DNA of 64,000 nucleotides, taken from contig JAJEKV010000113.1 in assembly GCA_021234155.1 (NCBI GenBank), forward strand, positions 558,001 to 622,000, given 5' to 3'. Below, piece after piece: positions 34,160-45,324 of this stretch. The notes under the pieces were generated by a model. It searched no databases. It was given only the letters and a program-made list of their open reading frames with translations, and had not been told where the DNA came from. Each line of letters begins with the position of its first letter. Within the stretch, counting starts at the first letter, position 1. This DNA comes from Isoetes taiwanensis (Eukaryota; Streptophyta; Lycopodiopsida; Isoetales; Isoetaceae). The translations under genes were made by a program, and so were the position numbers.

Positions 34160-35691
34160 TGTGACGTTCCAGCATAACATACGGTATGAATACGTATATT
34201 ATACTGACACGTCACTAGTACATCTCGACTCAGACGACATGTACACGGCGACCGTAAAGGGTAGTACCCTAGGGTACGACCTTGTGAACCATTATATTGC
34301 ACATGTTAAAGCAATATGTGAATATAATCCCTTTTTGCCGCGTGGCAATGACCCATTGACCAAAAGGGACCAGCCCTAAATGCGTGGAGATAAAGGGGCA
34401 TAAACCTAAAGGGAAACCCTTTGGTTCTCAGCCCCGAGTCTCGGATTGGAGCATTAGAGGATGCATTTCGCTGAGCGAGGCGGAGAAGTCGGATCTCGGG
34501 TTGCGGCTCGATCCAAGATCGGCCGGACCCGAGATCAGGCGGCATGGGCGCTTTTAGAGGAGTGGGAGTCGGTCAAGATGCGGGTGGGTGGTTGATTCAA
34601 TAGGTAGATCCGAGGTTATCGAGGCCTCTTTCGGTAGGCTTAGCATCCATTCTTAGCTATAGGCGACCCCTATAGCCTAAGAATGATAGACACTAACAAA
34701 GGAACCTAACCATGTATGATTAGGTAGGTTAGAATAGATGTATTCTGTTATGTTGGGTTTACATTGATGATGTTTTGACATTCTATCGCCAATCTTGTGT
34801 ATTGGGAAGGGGGTAGAGACCCGAGCTCAAGTAGTTGTATGATCATAGTTAGCCCATTAATTCCCAATTAATGCGGCACGTGCATAAAAGCCTTTGGCTG
34901 TGGGTGGCCCGAGCTAGACCGGTGACAAGGAAGGGCTTGTCGATCCTGGTTGATCCCTTTGGTGTTAGCGTGCGGCGGTAGGGAACATTGTGGGCTAGGC
35001 CTAATACCACAGCCTTTGCGTGAGGCGGGGGTATGGGCTCGACACCTCTTGGGTGATCGTCATCTTCTAGGGTTCAAATCATTGCTCTGACGGTGGCTCT
35101 CTAGCTTCGCATGTGATTGGCATGAACCTTCGGAGGAGAGTGATCTCCTCTGCCTCATCGGGGCTGGGGGAGATGCAACCCGGTGGTAGCCCCTTTGGCT
35201 ATGAACCCGGTGGGCTACGGTCGGGCTCAATACTTTTCAGCCTATCTGCAAAGTAGTATGCGGGAGGGGGATGGAGTGGACTACCCAATCGACCATGTTT
35301 CTATGCCGGCCAAATCCATTTGCCATGAATTACGTCTACATTGTTATCCAGGAGACCCAAGAGTCGGTCTTTCCCAAGAGTGAGGCACGGTTAGGATTTC
35401 CCCATGTTATGTTGATGTCTTGATGTGTTGTTGCGGCTACTATGATATGGTGGACCACCCTTTGAGGTGGGTATGTTGTGTTGATTGATGTCATGTGCTC
35501 ATGTGTGTTTTACGCTTCATGACTAGATCGATCAGGGGAGGCGGGATGAATGACATGTCCATTCTTCCCCGTCGGGTTCTTGGCACAAGAGCCCGATGTT
35601 AGGTGGACGGCCTCATGTCAGCGAGCAGATGCTGGTTTGAGGGATGATCTCCAGTTTGTATACGATCGGGGCATCGTATAGGAGCTGGGGC
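34160..35691 (+). repeat. 3' LTR of the LTR retrotransposon
   Basis: Direct repeat of 24863-26421, beginning TGTGACGTTCC after the polypurine tract and ending near GAGCTGGGGCA. The following bases CCTCTAAGATTC belong to LINE-A ORF2 on the minus strand. Confidence 0.88.
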
Positions 35692-35720
35692 ACCTCTAAG
35701 ATTCAAGTGAGGATCTTCAT
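35692..35720 (-). pseudogene. LINE-A ORF2 start, first ten codons
   Basis: On the minus strand the sequence reads MKILT(stop)NLRG from the ATG at 35718-35720. This is the classic beginning of an L1 endonuclease (MKIL.WN.RG) with the Trp codon TGG changed to TGA. The rest of the protein resumes at 24862 beyond the LTR element. ORF1 ends about 41 bp upstream at 35762. Confidence 0.85.
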
Positions 35721-35761
35721 AAATTAAGATAGAATAAAAGGATGGTTGAGAAAAAAGGAGA

Positions 35762-37900
35762 CTATCTATGCTTGGACTTGGCTTTCCCTCTTCTATCTTT
35801 TTTGTTTTTACTTCTGGTATTATTGGCAGGAGCATTGGAGTTGGCAACCATATTGGTTTTTCTGCCAGCCTTTGCTTTATTGAGCTCTCTCTTATCATTG
35901 TTGGCTATAGTGGAAGTGTTTAGGTAATATTCAATATCCCAATTATTATCCTTCCCATTATTACACAAGTTTTCTTTATCCTTTGTCAATTTCATCGGAG
36001 GAAATCCCTTAGAAAAAACTCAAAACGACTTATTAGCAGGTTCACTATTATTACGAAGACTATTATTATTAAATTGAGCCTTAGCGGGTTCGAGAACTTG
36101 CACAGGTTGGAGTCTTTTACGGTTCAATGATACGCATATCACGCAAACTCAAGAGTCTACGGGACAAATTCAATGTCACAATCTATTTCCACTGCTCAAA
36201 TCACGAGGTGAGTTATCATCAACTTAGAACCTGTGACCTATCGATTTTCTTTTTTCCAATCCATTTCACGCGACATATCGATGGGAAAGGTTACGAGCCT
36301 TAGCAGTGAAGTCTATTGTGGCCAGCTGATTTGCAATTTTATCAGAGATAAAAGGCTGATGATCATGACAAGAGAAAGAGTCCTCAGGAGAAGAGAGGTC
36401 AATAAGGTCAAGGAAGTTAACCATTTTTGGAATAGGTGTATTAGTTTTGAGGAAGTTAGGAGGTGGCTGAGATGTAGGTTTAGATAAATGAGGCTGAGCA
36501 ATTTCTGGATCCTCATTCTCAGAGTGCAGTAATTCCATTTGTTCTGCATGTGAATTAGTAAAAACAGAAAAATGATTAGAACATTGAATTACCTCATCAA
36601 AATCCTGTTTGTTTGAATTTTCTTCAGCAGGTATTTCCAACATATTTCTTTCAGTTTCCTTATGGTCATGTGTTGCAGAGGAAACCTTTTTAGAAGTTCC
36701 AGCAGTATCTTTGCTATTGCTAATGTATTGTACTACCTTGCAATTATCTTCAGTTTTCCTTTTTGAATTTTTCCCTGTCACCTTGTTCTGCAAAGAATAT
36801 TTTGCTTGAATTTCCTTAGTTAATGAATCTCTCGTACCTTTGGTAGGAATCCAGTTGGACAGATTCCATTTTGAGCTTGAATAATGATTATGGTTTTACG
36901 ATAGTCAAAAGAATTTGTATACTGCGACAATTTGAGCCAAAGTAGAATGGAGATCCTTGGTAGTATCCTTGGTAGTATAATTTTCCATGTCGACTTTAGC
37001 TTTCCCTTTGGCCTTGTACCTTTCAGATTCAGTCATAATTTCAGAGGAATTGGAAAGATCTTTGTAGCTAGACGCTATTTGAGAATTTGTTCCAATCTGA
37101 ATTCCCTTTTCCAACCTTTTCTTTGCAATTCTTCTTGTACTACCATTGAGCTTTTTCCATATAGAAACCCTTTCCTCTTCTGTCTTTCTGGTATGGTCAG
37201 GTTTTGAGGATGCAAGGGAGGGATAAAAGTATCAGTATTTCTCTTCTTTGAATTAATGTCTGAAACTTCCTTCTCCTTACAGTTAGTGTACCAAAAATGT
37301 CTAAAATCACAAGTCGAGCAAATAGGAGGTAAACCATTCCACCTGAGATCCAAGGAAGTTTTTTGGCCGAAACAATCTGTGAAAGGAATGGAGGTAGGAA
37401 TTTCTTTGGATAGGTCAATTTGGACATAGACAACAGGAGGTTCATAAGGAGCATAAACAGTGGAAACATAATTGCCAATAGAATTAAACAGACTCCTGAT
37501 TTTATTCTTCATTCCAATAAATTGGATTCAAGCCAAATAAGGAAGTTGAGGCTACATGGAAGTTATTAAGGTCGGCAGTTGAATGCTTGGGATTCCATTT
37601 GATAAATGAAAGATGAAAATTCTCAAAGACGAGAATTCCACTGTGAAGCAGAAAATTAGCAGACCTTTGGCTACCATATTGAACCATAATATATGGATAA
37701 TTTAGCCAGCAAATTCTTTTTGACTTAGGCTACTTGTGGGCAAAGCTTGACCAAAGCTTCTATAAGTCAATTCCTTGCATGATCAAATTTTACATTTGAA
37801 TTCACAAATTGACCACTTGCCTGCTTAAGGGTGTCCAATCATACTTTTGACAATCAAGGCTATCAAAGTGCAATATAACTGGATAAGAGTGATTGCTAGG
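35762..37900 (-). pseudogene. LINE-A ORF1 (gag-like RNA-binding protein), broken
   Basis: Minus-strand plant L1 ORF1. The N-terminal domain includes YPYIMVQYGSQRSANFLL, GILVFENFHLSFIKWNP, and GLNPIYWNEE (37502-37690), continuing after a frame change as IGNYVSTVYAPYEP, VYVQIDLSKEIP, and a CCHC-like knuckle PPICSTCDFRHFWYTNC (around 37265-37320). The C-terminal part is a Ser/Lys/Asn-rich linker (36266-36793 and 35762-35995, ending in a stop at 35762-35764). ORF1 binds the element RNA. Several frameshifts are visible and the stretch 36000-36265 has stops in every frame. The 5' end is not sharply defined; the frame is open to at least 37720. Confidence 0.82.
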
Positions 37901-38176
37901 GGCTAAAAGACTCAATATTACAGCTGGAGTCTAATGATTTGTATGGCACATAAGAATAATCAAACATGCACAATTGTCCATATCCAATCTTAGTAACAAT
38001 TTGGATATAACAAGTTTCTTTTTCATTTTTATATATCCATATGTTAGTGCATGACATATGTATAGTTGTTTTCTTCATTCCTCATCCATATGTACCCAGG
38101 CATTTCTAAGCAAAACACACCACACTATAAAAAAGTCATAATAGAAAGTACAATTCATGGATATGCAACAATTTAC
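37901..38176 (-). other. Host intron sequence right of LINE-A
   Basis: AT-rich minus-strand sequence between the exon A donor and LINE-A. No coding signal. The 5' UTR boundary of LINE-A inside this stretch is not defined. Confidence 0.4.
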
Positions 38177-38328
38177 CTCATGAACAGATCGATGAGCGTA
38201 TTATTAAGCCACCGTGTCTCATTGTCCATAATGTTTGCTCTCATTATAGTGATTGGGTAGGACTCCTCCTTGCAATACACCATGGGTAGAAAGTTGTCGA
38301 GTAATTCTACTAGAGATCTACTCCTCTT
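38177..38328 (-). CDS. Exon A of the unrecognised host gene, upstream of the giant intron
   Basis: The minus-strand frame reads KKRSRSLVELLDNFLPMV, CKEESYPITIMRANIMDNE and RWLNNTLIDLFMR and ends at a consensus donor ATGAG|GTAAAT (38177). The donor splits a codon after two bases; joining to the GTGCAG acceptor at 13315 restores an in-frame LFMRGPHTNRYF. The 5' boundary is set at an acceptor-like TTGAAG at 38329-38334, although the frame is open to 38385. The peptide composition and good splice sites favour a real exon. Family not recognised. Confidence 0.5.
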
Positions 38329-38586
38329 CTTCAATATGTTATTAAGGTAAATACCACATCCAAGGAAGCAAAATGTAAAATTCACAAATGGAAAGTAGTT
38401 TTAACATATTTTAGATTTCAAAGTGGATTTTAGAATTATCAAATCTTCTCTTCTTCATAGCTACACAGCCACTAATCTATAACAAATTAGATTTAAAATA
38501 GATTATTGCTTCTGGTAATAATCATATCTTATTCTTCTTCTTCATAGCCACAATAAACTTTTTGGAGATATCATCCAACCAATTTT

Positions 38587-38760
38587 CTATTGGATGCCTA
38601 TACGTTTAGCTCTGCTGCCCCGTTTTCCTTTATATCTACCATCTGATGCACACCTATAGCTGCTTCTTTTGCCATTCCTTGCATCAAGCATTTGATTTCT
38701 TGCATATAAGGCTCTTTCTTCTCCCTCAATGATTTGCAGGTTTTCTTCAACTCTTTCCAT
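38587..38760 (-). CDS. Possible upstream exon or small ORF
   Basis: Minus-strand frame of 57 codons starting MERVEENLQIIEGEERALYA, then ARNQMLDARNGKRSSY, and a Lys/Arg/Gly-rich end (KGKRGSRAKRIG) before TAG. The Glu-rich helix followed by a basic tail looks protein-like. It lies about 260 bp upstream of exon A on the same strand and may belong to that gene, but I could not find a donor whose phase fits exon A. Confidence 0.3.
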   Translation of the reverse strand: MERVEENLQIIEGEERALYARNQMLDARNGKRSSYRCASDGRYKGKRGSRAKRIGIQ

Positions 38761-38989
38761 TTGCTATATGATGATTATTATAGCCTGCAATCAACCTCTT
38801 TCACCTTCAATTCATAGACTCCTTCTATTTTGTCATCACCGGTAAGGAATATGTAACGATAAATGATAAACAATTCAGTAAATTAGTTACAGGCATACGA
38901 AGTATATTGCACGATCTAAAGATACTTTATTAGAGGCTCTATTAACTCGTGGGGTTTTCCCCTCCTCCCCCCCTCCCCTCCTTTTTTTT

Positions 38990-39900
38990 TTATACCCATT
39001 TTCACTCATTAAAGAGTTAGTGGAGTTTTGGCCACTACTTGGGGTAAATTTACATGGAAGGGGTCGAACTTGTCTTTCAAAAATTGTATCTGAGAGGTGT
39101 TTTTAGTTACCCTCTATACGCACATGGCATACCCCCATTTATATAAGTGCATCCCCTGGGAATTTAACCTTCACAAATGCAAAACCACAAACCATCACAA
39201 ATACAAAACCACAAACCATAGAACACAATTTAAAATTCATTCAATCCACAAACCAAGGCACCCAACCACAAACCACAAACCACAGAACACAATATTGAAT
39301 TCACTCAATCCAAAAACCAAAACACCTAACTTATAAACCAAATCAAAGGACCCTAATTTAAAATCTACTAACCCAAACCACAAATCATAAACCAGAAACA
39401 AAAACCCAAATATATAAACTACAATCTAAGTTCATAAACTGTAAGTCACAATTTTACCAAGAAACACAATTTCAAATCTACAATGTAAATTCACAATTCC
39501 AAACTACAATTCTATCATAGAACCACAACTCAAGATCTGGTGACCTCAAAACACAAAAACTATGACCCTGTTTTGATGGTATCCTTAACACAGAAGGCGG
39601 CATGTCCTTTAAGAGGATAGGAGATTAGAAAAATGTTAAGCTAATACTTGAATGTCAATCAAACCCTTTGAACAATTGTTCCTAACCAATCTCCTTTTAA
39701 AATCTTTGGGATGCAGTGTTTAAAAGCTATCAAGGTGCAAGCCCTAGAGTCTCGCAATTAAACTGGGCTCAAAATAACTAATCAATTTCAAACTAAATTA
39801 GGCATTGATTAGGCTAAAAAATCTATTCTATTCTATTCTATATCAAATGTTAACACCTTAGTTCTGACACCTTATATTATTAAATATAAGAATTCACATC
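38990..39900. other. Non-coding; AT-rich with CA-type low-complexity repeat
   Basis: The CAAACCACAAACCA-type simple repeat fills about 39170-39560 and is the complement of the GT-rich array at 7620-7930. A T-run follows C-rich sequence at about 38955-38990. No gene was found. Confidence 0.6.
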
Positions 39901-41960
39901 AGATATTATGAAGCTGCATATCTCTGCTCGGGCGACTGTCCTGTTCCATGGTGAGCCGTCACATGCCTTTTCACTCGGTCGTGGTATTCGCCAGGGGTGC
40001 CCTTTAGCACCATTGCTTTTCACAATTGTTCGCGAGGCTTTGTCCGCGGTTATTCACCATTGCAGCGACAAGGGACTTCTCCATGGTCTTGCAATGGAGG
40101 GGGCACACCTGAGAGGTTTGCAATCAATATCTTGGGCGACACGCTCCTCTTCCTAGTAAGCTAATGATGAGAATCTTGCTGCTGCCAAAATGCTTTTAGA
40201 CACTTTTTCTTTGGCATTTCGATTGTTCTTGTGGGGTGGCGGTATGCGACTTTGTGGACATTGGATAATCCGGCTCCGGCATGTGTTCCGCGATTATCCA
40301 TGGAAAATTACTTTGCGCATGGGCGAGGCCATCAAGTTGTTGGGGATTCGGTTGGCATCCATGTTACTATGGGAGCTGCATGGGAGGAGATCATTAGGGG
40401 TTTGGAGAAGCATTTGTTACGGTGGTCCCACCGCTAAGTTGTCTCTTGCGTTAAATTCACGGTGGCCAAGTGGGTCCTTAGTAGTACCCATGTTTATATG
40501 GCATCCTTCTTTGCTAGCACCACGGATCAAAGTCGTGAGCTCATTGCAATAGTTGAACTTTATTTGGGCAGTCTTGAGGAAGGTCTTTGTGGTTAAGGTG
40601 GCTTGGTGAAGTGCATCCTTCAAAATGGGCGGAGGTGGTGCAGGGTATGATGGACTTCTTACTACTGAGCAAAGTGCTTATTTCAAAGTTCATTTGGAGA
40701 CTCTGAATGGTGAGGATGACTCTCCTAGTTCCACGCCTTCTTAGACAAGCTCTTGATCCTTTGTATCCCTCTAGGCAAGAAGGGTGTCAAACCAGTCCTA
40801 CCTTGGGCTTTATTTGAGACTCTGCGGCCTTTTCCAGGCTTCTCCATTTTTAGCGTGGCTTGTTGGCGGCATGGGAGGCGTCGGACATCTTTTTCTCGCC
40901 ATGCCCTCTATCCACACCCCTATTGGAGACTCCATGGTGGTGGGCACCCAGCTTTGCCTCCGGACCCCTCGGCACCTCCATTGGCAGCCTCGGTTCATCC
41001 CCCTACCACGGAGGCGATGGGTTCTTGCGGTGTTGTCTCTATTCAAGCATGGTATGAGGAGGTAGCCCTCTTGTCTTGGCTTTGAATTTGGGGCAAAGTT
41101 CCTGCTCTCTCGTTGGGATGTATCTCTATGGGAGAAGGTCGCAGAAAATTTGCCTCTCATAGTGCAAGTTGGTGTTCTTTGAAAAAAGGTGCCATGGGAA
41201 TGTCATGAGAATATTCACAAAGGCAAGCAATTTGTCGGTCGATTATATCGCCCCTTCTTTTAGCACCACAACCCCTCCGGTTTGCCGGATGGTGGCACCT
41301 ACATGTTCCACTGACCTACTTTGTATGCATTACATGGCGATGGCTTTGGGATAGGTTGCTCCCACCCTAAAGTCTCATCTTTGTGGTGGCGGGTTATCCA
41401 CGAGGTGCTGGGGGTTAATGCCTTTTTCGACATCGCTATAATCCTGCATATCTGCGGTATGCCCGCTCTGTCTCTCGGACGTTGAGACTCTTGAGCATTG
41501 TCTCTTTGATTGTCACGAGGTTCAACCCGGCGTGGTCCACGGCTACAAGGTTTGTTTAATAGTACATTGGACTGCCGATGCATCCTTTTGGCGTCCTATC
41601 CCAGCGTATGGCCTCCAATAAACAAAGGGCATTTCATCTTGGTTCGGTTGGCTCCTATGGTCGATATGGGGCTGTCGCGGTAATTACACATCTTCGGGCA
41701 TTTATTCATGTTTTTACTGATGTTGTCGGTGGCCCGAAAAAGATATTGGCAGACCCACAGTGTTCTTCCCTTGACTCGAGCTGGTGGACGCATCTGGATT
41801 GATATCTTGAATTGATTCTTATCGTTATCTCCTATTCCGGAGTAAGTACATTGTGCTCTCGTGCTCGTGCTCCTTGAGCATATCCGTGCTTACATTAGGC
41901 AGAGACATGTAAATTTTGTACTTTTTCTCCTTAATAAACTTTTTGGCTTCGTCCTTCAAA
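39900..41960 (+). pseudogene. LINE-C, 3' part of a decayed plus-strand LINE
   Basis: The RT motif B block is clear: TVLFHGEPSHAFSLGRG then IRQGCPLAPLLFTIV (39935-40035). A degraded GDTLLFL (YxDD region) follows near 40125-40155, and zinc-region traces CGMP...ET/EH.LFDCHEVQP near 41450-41530. Many stops and frameshifts separate them. The element ends TTGTACTTTTTCTCCTTAAT and AAACTTTTTGGCTTCG..., with AATAAA at 41933-41938, before a TA tract at 41962. The 5' half is missing: RT motif A and the endonuclease were not found left of 39900. It belongs to neither LINE-A nor LINE-B as far as I can see. Confidence 0.8.
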
Positions 41961-44900
41961 AATATATATATATATATATAAATAAATATAAATATAAACA
42001 AGGTTGGAGAGTTTGCAACACAAAAGAGTTACAAGACACTTGTGAAGCTCTCACGCATTATTAGGAGAGGTCAAGTACTCTCACAACAACCGGCTCAAAA
42101 TACTAAAACTATGTTGTCTCCTTTATTGCATACGCTCAAATTACTAGAGCTATGTTTTATCCGAACTTTTGCATAAGCGTCCGGACTTTATTTAAAGGCA
42201 GACTTTCCTTGGATATTTATGGTCGCATAGACATTGGCCATTACATGCACATCTTGGCTAGGGTCAACAAAATTGATGATAGTAATTGACGGACTTGTCG
42301 GCGGAATGCTCCCCGCCTTGCATCTTGCAATGAATATGGCAAAGAAAAAATTGGAGACCTTGGCTATATGCTTGAAACTTTGTTAAACAAAATTGACAAA
42401 AACAATTCCTTATGTTCAATTTGGCCATGCCTTTAATGTGCTTTGACATTTGGTCGGGCCTAGGAATGCTTAAATGGAATAAAAGTGGTGCAGAATAATT
42501 GCCAAAATTTTAATTTTTGGCTATATATGGTTCCATGGCCAAACTATTTGGTATCCAATGGAATAGGTGTGGAAACGCATGTTGGAAGATTTGTTTCAAT
42601 GGCTAAACTAGTGTGAAAGTAGAGCTCATGTACAAGATGTTGCTTTGCTAATAAAGCAAGGTACATTTAATGTAATAAATTTGGGTGCATAACATGCAAA
42701 AAATGCAAAAGGCACTATGGTCAACTTGGCTATGGTACGTGTAATTTTATAAAAGGCATATAATGTTGGGACATGCCATGCTTGCCAAGTGGTGGCTTTT
42801 GTAAAAGTTTTGCATGCATGAACCTACATGCACGATATGATATGACATCTTTAAGCTTTAGGCTTAAAGCTATAGCATGTTAAGACATGTATATGATATG
42901 ATGTCTTGTTCCTATAGGATTTACTTGGTTAAAGATCCTATGATAGATATCATTAGTGGGCAAGATTCAAAAGCTGAGACTATAGTTTCCTTTAACGGAA
43001 ATGGGGACATCTTTTTCCACAATGTAGATTATGTAGCATACGTATGCCAAATTACCTTGGAAAATTGTGACGGTCTTTTGCATAAATCGATTTAGGGTTT
43101 CAACTCCTGTGCGCCCGTGGCGCTAAAGGGTCGAGAACAGTCGAATCACTTGTTATAACGAAGAAACATGAAGCGTGGTCATCCCATGCGAAAATGGGCT
43201 GGTCGGTTATGGGAAGCCAAGATGATTGCGGACTTATGCAAGGCGAAGCTTTATGCAAATCACGGAAATCGAATATTAATGCAGCAAGTCTCGTTTTGAT
43301 GCAGAATCCATTTGTTCTCGATATTTTATACTAGCATTGATTCGAGTGTTGAAAGCTACGGTTTGCAAACATGGCATCTTTGGCGTTTTGTCATGGCCCG
43401 ATTTGGCTTTTGCAAGCCTTAAAGGCTTTTTGGATATGCCATCTTCGGTTTTTGGAAACAAGCTCCTCATGAGCCTAGTCGTGAGCTTGCTTTTCATGAT
43501 CAAATTACAAAAAATGAAAGCCATACATTTTGTTGAAGGCGATTAAATTCGCTCTTAGGAGGCGGTCATTACCATCGATTTGCTGTTGGAGCTTTCACGG
43601 TTATTTTTTTTACTCTGGCATAAATAGATAAGATGGAAATTATGGCTGTTACCGCCATACCATAACAGCAGATGGTGGCTCTATTATGCTTATTCTGATA
43701 CAAATTCGAGATCTGTACATACAGGGCCATACAAATATGATCTTTGCTAGAGGTTTTTTCCGGATCCATGCTAATATAGACCTTGTGATGCCTGGATTGA
43801 ATGGCATGGCACCTAGCTGGAGAAACAATCTAGCCAATATTATCTGAGAAAACAAGGCGCTTACATGAAAGGAGCTATCATAATCAGGTCTTGCAAATAA
43901 TCGAGCAAACTTTAACTCTCGTACTTGGATAATGGAGCTTCAAAACATATCTGGACTGCTAAAAAGTTTATTACATGGGTTTGCTCTAGTAATTTGAAAC
44001 ATAAACATATAGTTATGGACTTTTAAGGTTATATGCTTTAAGCATTTAAGGATCAAAATGATGACTACGATTTAAAATCGGTTCACTATTTATGATGGCT
44101 ACACCTTGTTTATAAAAAGTGCATAAAGCAAATAGGTTTGTATAAAATATCTTTATCTTTCTTTGACTTTTTAAATTTGAAAAGATTCTTAAGTTATATT
44201 TCCATCTCTTTCTTTGTTAAAACTAACTCAAGGCAAAGGATACAATTGGTGATCACGATAAATAGTGAGAGACCAATGTACCTTTTGCCCTTGCACGTTC
44301 TAGGGATTACCGCTAACGTTTGCATGATTGGGTATGATGGGGTTCTCTCCTCCAATTGTCTGTTTTTGCTACGGGGTTAGGCGTTAACATGGAAGGTTAT
44401 GGAATTACGAAAAAAATGTAACTGTATGCTATACGTTTACAAGTTATTATTTAAACTATACACTTTCAAGATAAGTCTACTTTGCAATTTGCTCTCTACT
44501 TTGTACGTATGCTTTAGAATTTGTCTCAACTACTTTTCATTAAGGATGCATAGTTTTGGGGCTTGAGAAATCGACCCTAGACTAAATATCCCTAAATGTT
44601 AAGTATTGAGATGTGTTAAGAATAAGCATGTAACAGTTTTCATTAAGGACACATAGTTTTGGGGCTTGAAATCAGCCCTCTACTAGGTAGCTTTGAATGT
44701 GAAAGTAATATCTGACTTAGGACAAATATTGAGCTTATTTAGTATTCTTGTTGGACTCATTTGGTTTAGGGCACGGTGGTGCGGGTGAGAATTTCTCTAG
44801 CTTGGGTTAAGTGGCCAGGAGTTGGGAGTATGGACTTGGCTAGATTAGACCTAGGCAAAGGAAAGTATATATCTTGGAAACATGGTGTTATCATATTCAA

Positions 44901-45217
44901 GGATATGAAACTCATCCTTTGAGTCCACGAATTAATTGAACACAAGACACCTCTAAGTGATTTATTGAACATTATGTTTTTCATTTGCCTTGCAAGGCTT
45001 GTTACATTGGCTATTCTTGGTTTGCTACTTACTATTGTTTTGCTATTCAAAGATGCATTGGGAAATTTCATAAATGACAAGTACTAGCCACGTAATGATG
45101 GCGGATTTCTATGGTTTTATGAACATTAAAAATTGGGCTTCTTGAAACGGCGGGGACCATATAAAGTATGAATATCTTTTGCTATGTGATTTATCTTTAG
45201 CTTTTAACGTAGTAACT

Positions 45218-45281
45218 AGATATCTGAGGTAACGTTAGGGTCTAGCGAATGCTAGGTACCACTAGCTACCTAACAATATCT
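45218..45281 (+). other. Conserved folded motif near the 3' end of unit 1
   Basis: AGATAT...ATATCT closes a structure containing CTGAGG, a small CTAG hairpin, GAAT and a GCTAGGTA/TACCTAAC stem. The arrangement is reminiscent of a type I hammerhead ribozyme (CUGANGA...GAA core), but the CUGANGA box is incomplete in this unit and stem II spacing is off. The equivalent in unit 2 is at 48580-48644 with a complete CTGAGGA. Confidence 0.35.
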
Positions 45282-45299
45282 TGAATTTTCTTTTAGGAC

Positions 45300-45324
45300 C
45301 CTACTTCCTGCGGTAGGAGGTAGG
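45300..45324 (+). other. Terminal hairpin of unit 1
   Basis: CCTACTTCCT / AGGAGGTAGG forms a 10-bp stem (one G-T pair) with a GCGGT loop, 5 bp before the TA tract. The same hairpin occurs at 48662-48686; a related one at 54366-54390 closes the RT element on the other strand. Confidence 0.75.

Larger units (their letters stand above)
24863..35691 (+). mobile_element. LTR retrotransposon (about 10.8 kb) inserted in LINE-A ORF2; coding capacity not recognised
   Basis: Bounded by two LTRs of about 1.55 kb, with a primer-binding site at 26423 and a polypurine tract at 34147-34159 that fix the plus orientation. It splits LINE-A ten codons into ORF2. The 7.7 kb interior shows no gag zinc knuckle, protease, RT, RNase H or integrase that I can recognise, only short open pieces (for example 27781-27981). 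It is therefore either a LARD-like non-autonomous element or one whose coding is obscured by dense indels. It contains four tandem leader repeats and a CACTA MITE. No clear 5-bp target duplication remains (left flank GATAC; right flank CCTCTAAG). Confidence 0.82.

Noticed and set aside
38587-38760. Assignment of this ORF as the first exon of the host gene
   Set aside because: No donor was found whose phase joins exon A, so it is listed only as a possible exon.
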